Below are positions 63,461-64,000 of a stretch of 64,000 nt of DNA, one piece after another. Positions within the stretch are counted from its first letter, which is position 1. Every line of letters begins with the position of its first letter. Location of the stretch: the NCBI GenBank assembly GCA_916048095.2, contig OU696593.1:2600001-2664000 (forward strand), read 5' to 3'. A program made the position numbers and the translations under genes. The stretch comes from Sacculina carcini (Eukaryota > Arthropoda > Thecostraca > Sacculinidae). Under the pieces are notes generated by a model that had not been told where the DNA came from, did no database searches, and was given only the letters and a program-made list of their open reading frames with translations.

Positions 63461-64000
63461 TGGCTCAGTTTACAGAGCTTAAAAGTTTTGATGAATTTGT
63501 TCAGCCTTTGTTTTCTTCTTTTAATGCCAAAAATGTCCCTGAATCAAGCTATGTCACTATCTCAGATAAGCAAATAGTTACACGTGAAGTAGACTCATAC
63601 ACCAGCGTCAATGACAGATATAACGAAAGATCAGAGTTCTCTATTGCGACTTTGAATATTGCGAGCGTTGCTTCCAATCTGCAAAGTTTCGTGGATACCA
63701 TATTAAACTTTGGCAAAGTAAATTTTGACGTGGTCGGTTTCTCAGAGACCAGACTAGACGCCGAAATTGCCCCTCTGTACAAGATACCTAAATATAATAT
63801 GTATTCAGTGCACCGAAATAGACATGGAGGAGGGGTAGCAATGATCGTGAATGAAAAACTGTCGTCATTGCCCATCAATGACCTTAACACGAGTAAGCCG
63901 CACTTTGAATGTGTATGTGTTCAGTTAAATTATGGTGATCAGAAGCACTTTCTCGCATCTGTATATCGTCCACCAAGTGGCAACTTTTCTGATTTTATTG
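63461..64000 (+). CDS. LINE-D ORF2, endonuclease domain (runs off the window)
   Basis: The ATG at 63,461 opens a frame of 180 codons with no stop up to 64,000. After a 55-residue lead comes an APE-like endonuclease: IATLNIASVASN, FDVVGFSETRLD (catalytic Glu), RHGGGVAMIVNEKL and LASVYRPPSGN. This is the nicking domain of a non-LTR retrotransposon. The frame is intact as far as visible; the RT would follow to the right. Confidence 0.88.

Noticed and set aside
28300-64000. Repeated GC-rich CCGCACGACGGGCGGG modules as a CRISPR-like array
   Set aside because: Spacing is irregular (150-350 bp), spacers are themselves repeated, the DNA is eukaryotic and there is no cas gene. The modules fit transposon 3' ends.

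Overview
This is eukaryotic DNA, almost certainly from an animal. It has split exons with GT/AG borders, many long (CA)n and (TA)n microsatellites, and transposable elements of at least four superfamilies. (CCTAA)-like runs (about 23,594-23,664) and the style of the LINEs would suit an arthropod or another invertebrate, but the sequence alone does not fix the species. I see no rRNA, tRNA, CRISPR array or bacterial-type operon.

Region 1 (1-17,004) holds the only host gene I can support: four exons, on the minus strand, of an inositol polyphosphate 5-phosphatase catalytic domain (exons 17,004-16,848; 16,223-16,051; 14,483-14,211; 1,076-932). Splice phases agree at all three junctions, and the exons join through the GNKGAV, WLGDLNFR and PAWTDRIL motifs. 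The 13.1-kb intron between the last two exons is a nested pile. A CR1/L2-like LINE (LINE-A2) was split by a Ty3/Gypsy LTR retrotransposon (2,605-7,946, 4-bp target duplication) and by a hAT transposon (9,282-10,681). A second, 5'-truncated LINE (LINE-B) lies beside it. Other introns hold a 793-bp and a 196-bp hAT-type MITE, each with an exact 8-bp target duplication.

Region 2 (17,005-25,560) is mostly non-coding. It has microsatellites, decayed hAT pieces, a CpG-rich promoter-like patch near 23.2-23.6 kb, a telomere-like CCTAA patch and a phased array of five E-box-like hexamers at 25,363-25,412.

Region 3 (25,560-62,258) is a dense field of one Helitron-like non-autonomous family in both orientations. 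Copies start TCTATATATATAAAAGAG, followed by a (TG)n run and a TGTCCCACCC block. They carry diverged tandem monomers (about 340 bp where cleanest) and end with repeated GC-rich hairpin modules and GGGTTTTAATGCTAG. Three head-to-tail junctions (CTAG immediately followed by TCTATATA) are visible. A long interrupted inverted repeat (about 29.1-35.9 kb against 48.4-56.1 kb) carries a composite cassette in each arm: an 890-bp foldback element, an RT fragment with a 32-bp minisatellite, a 140-bp repeat and a 19-bp minisatellite. A nearly complete L2-like LINE (LINE-C, 40,083-44,623; ORF1 with PHD and CCHC fingers, ORF2 with endonuclease and RT) inserted into one Helitron copy with a verifiable target duplication.

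Region 4 (62,259-64,000) is a LINE (LINE-D) whose 3' part is on the minus strand and whose 5' part (ORF1 end, ORF2 endonuclease) is on the plus strand. This is the arrangement expected from twin priming. The plus-strand reading frame runs off the window.

The most unusual content is the Helitron-like system: transposons built from satellite monomers, with multiplied 3' termini and tandem end-to-end junctions, inside large inverted duplications. No Rep/helicase gene is present, so these copies would depend on an enzyme encoded elsewhere.
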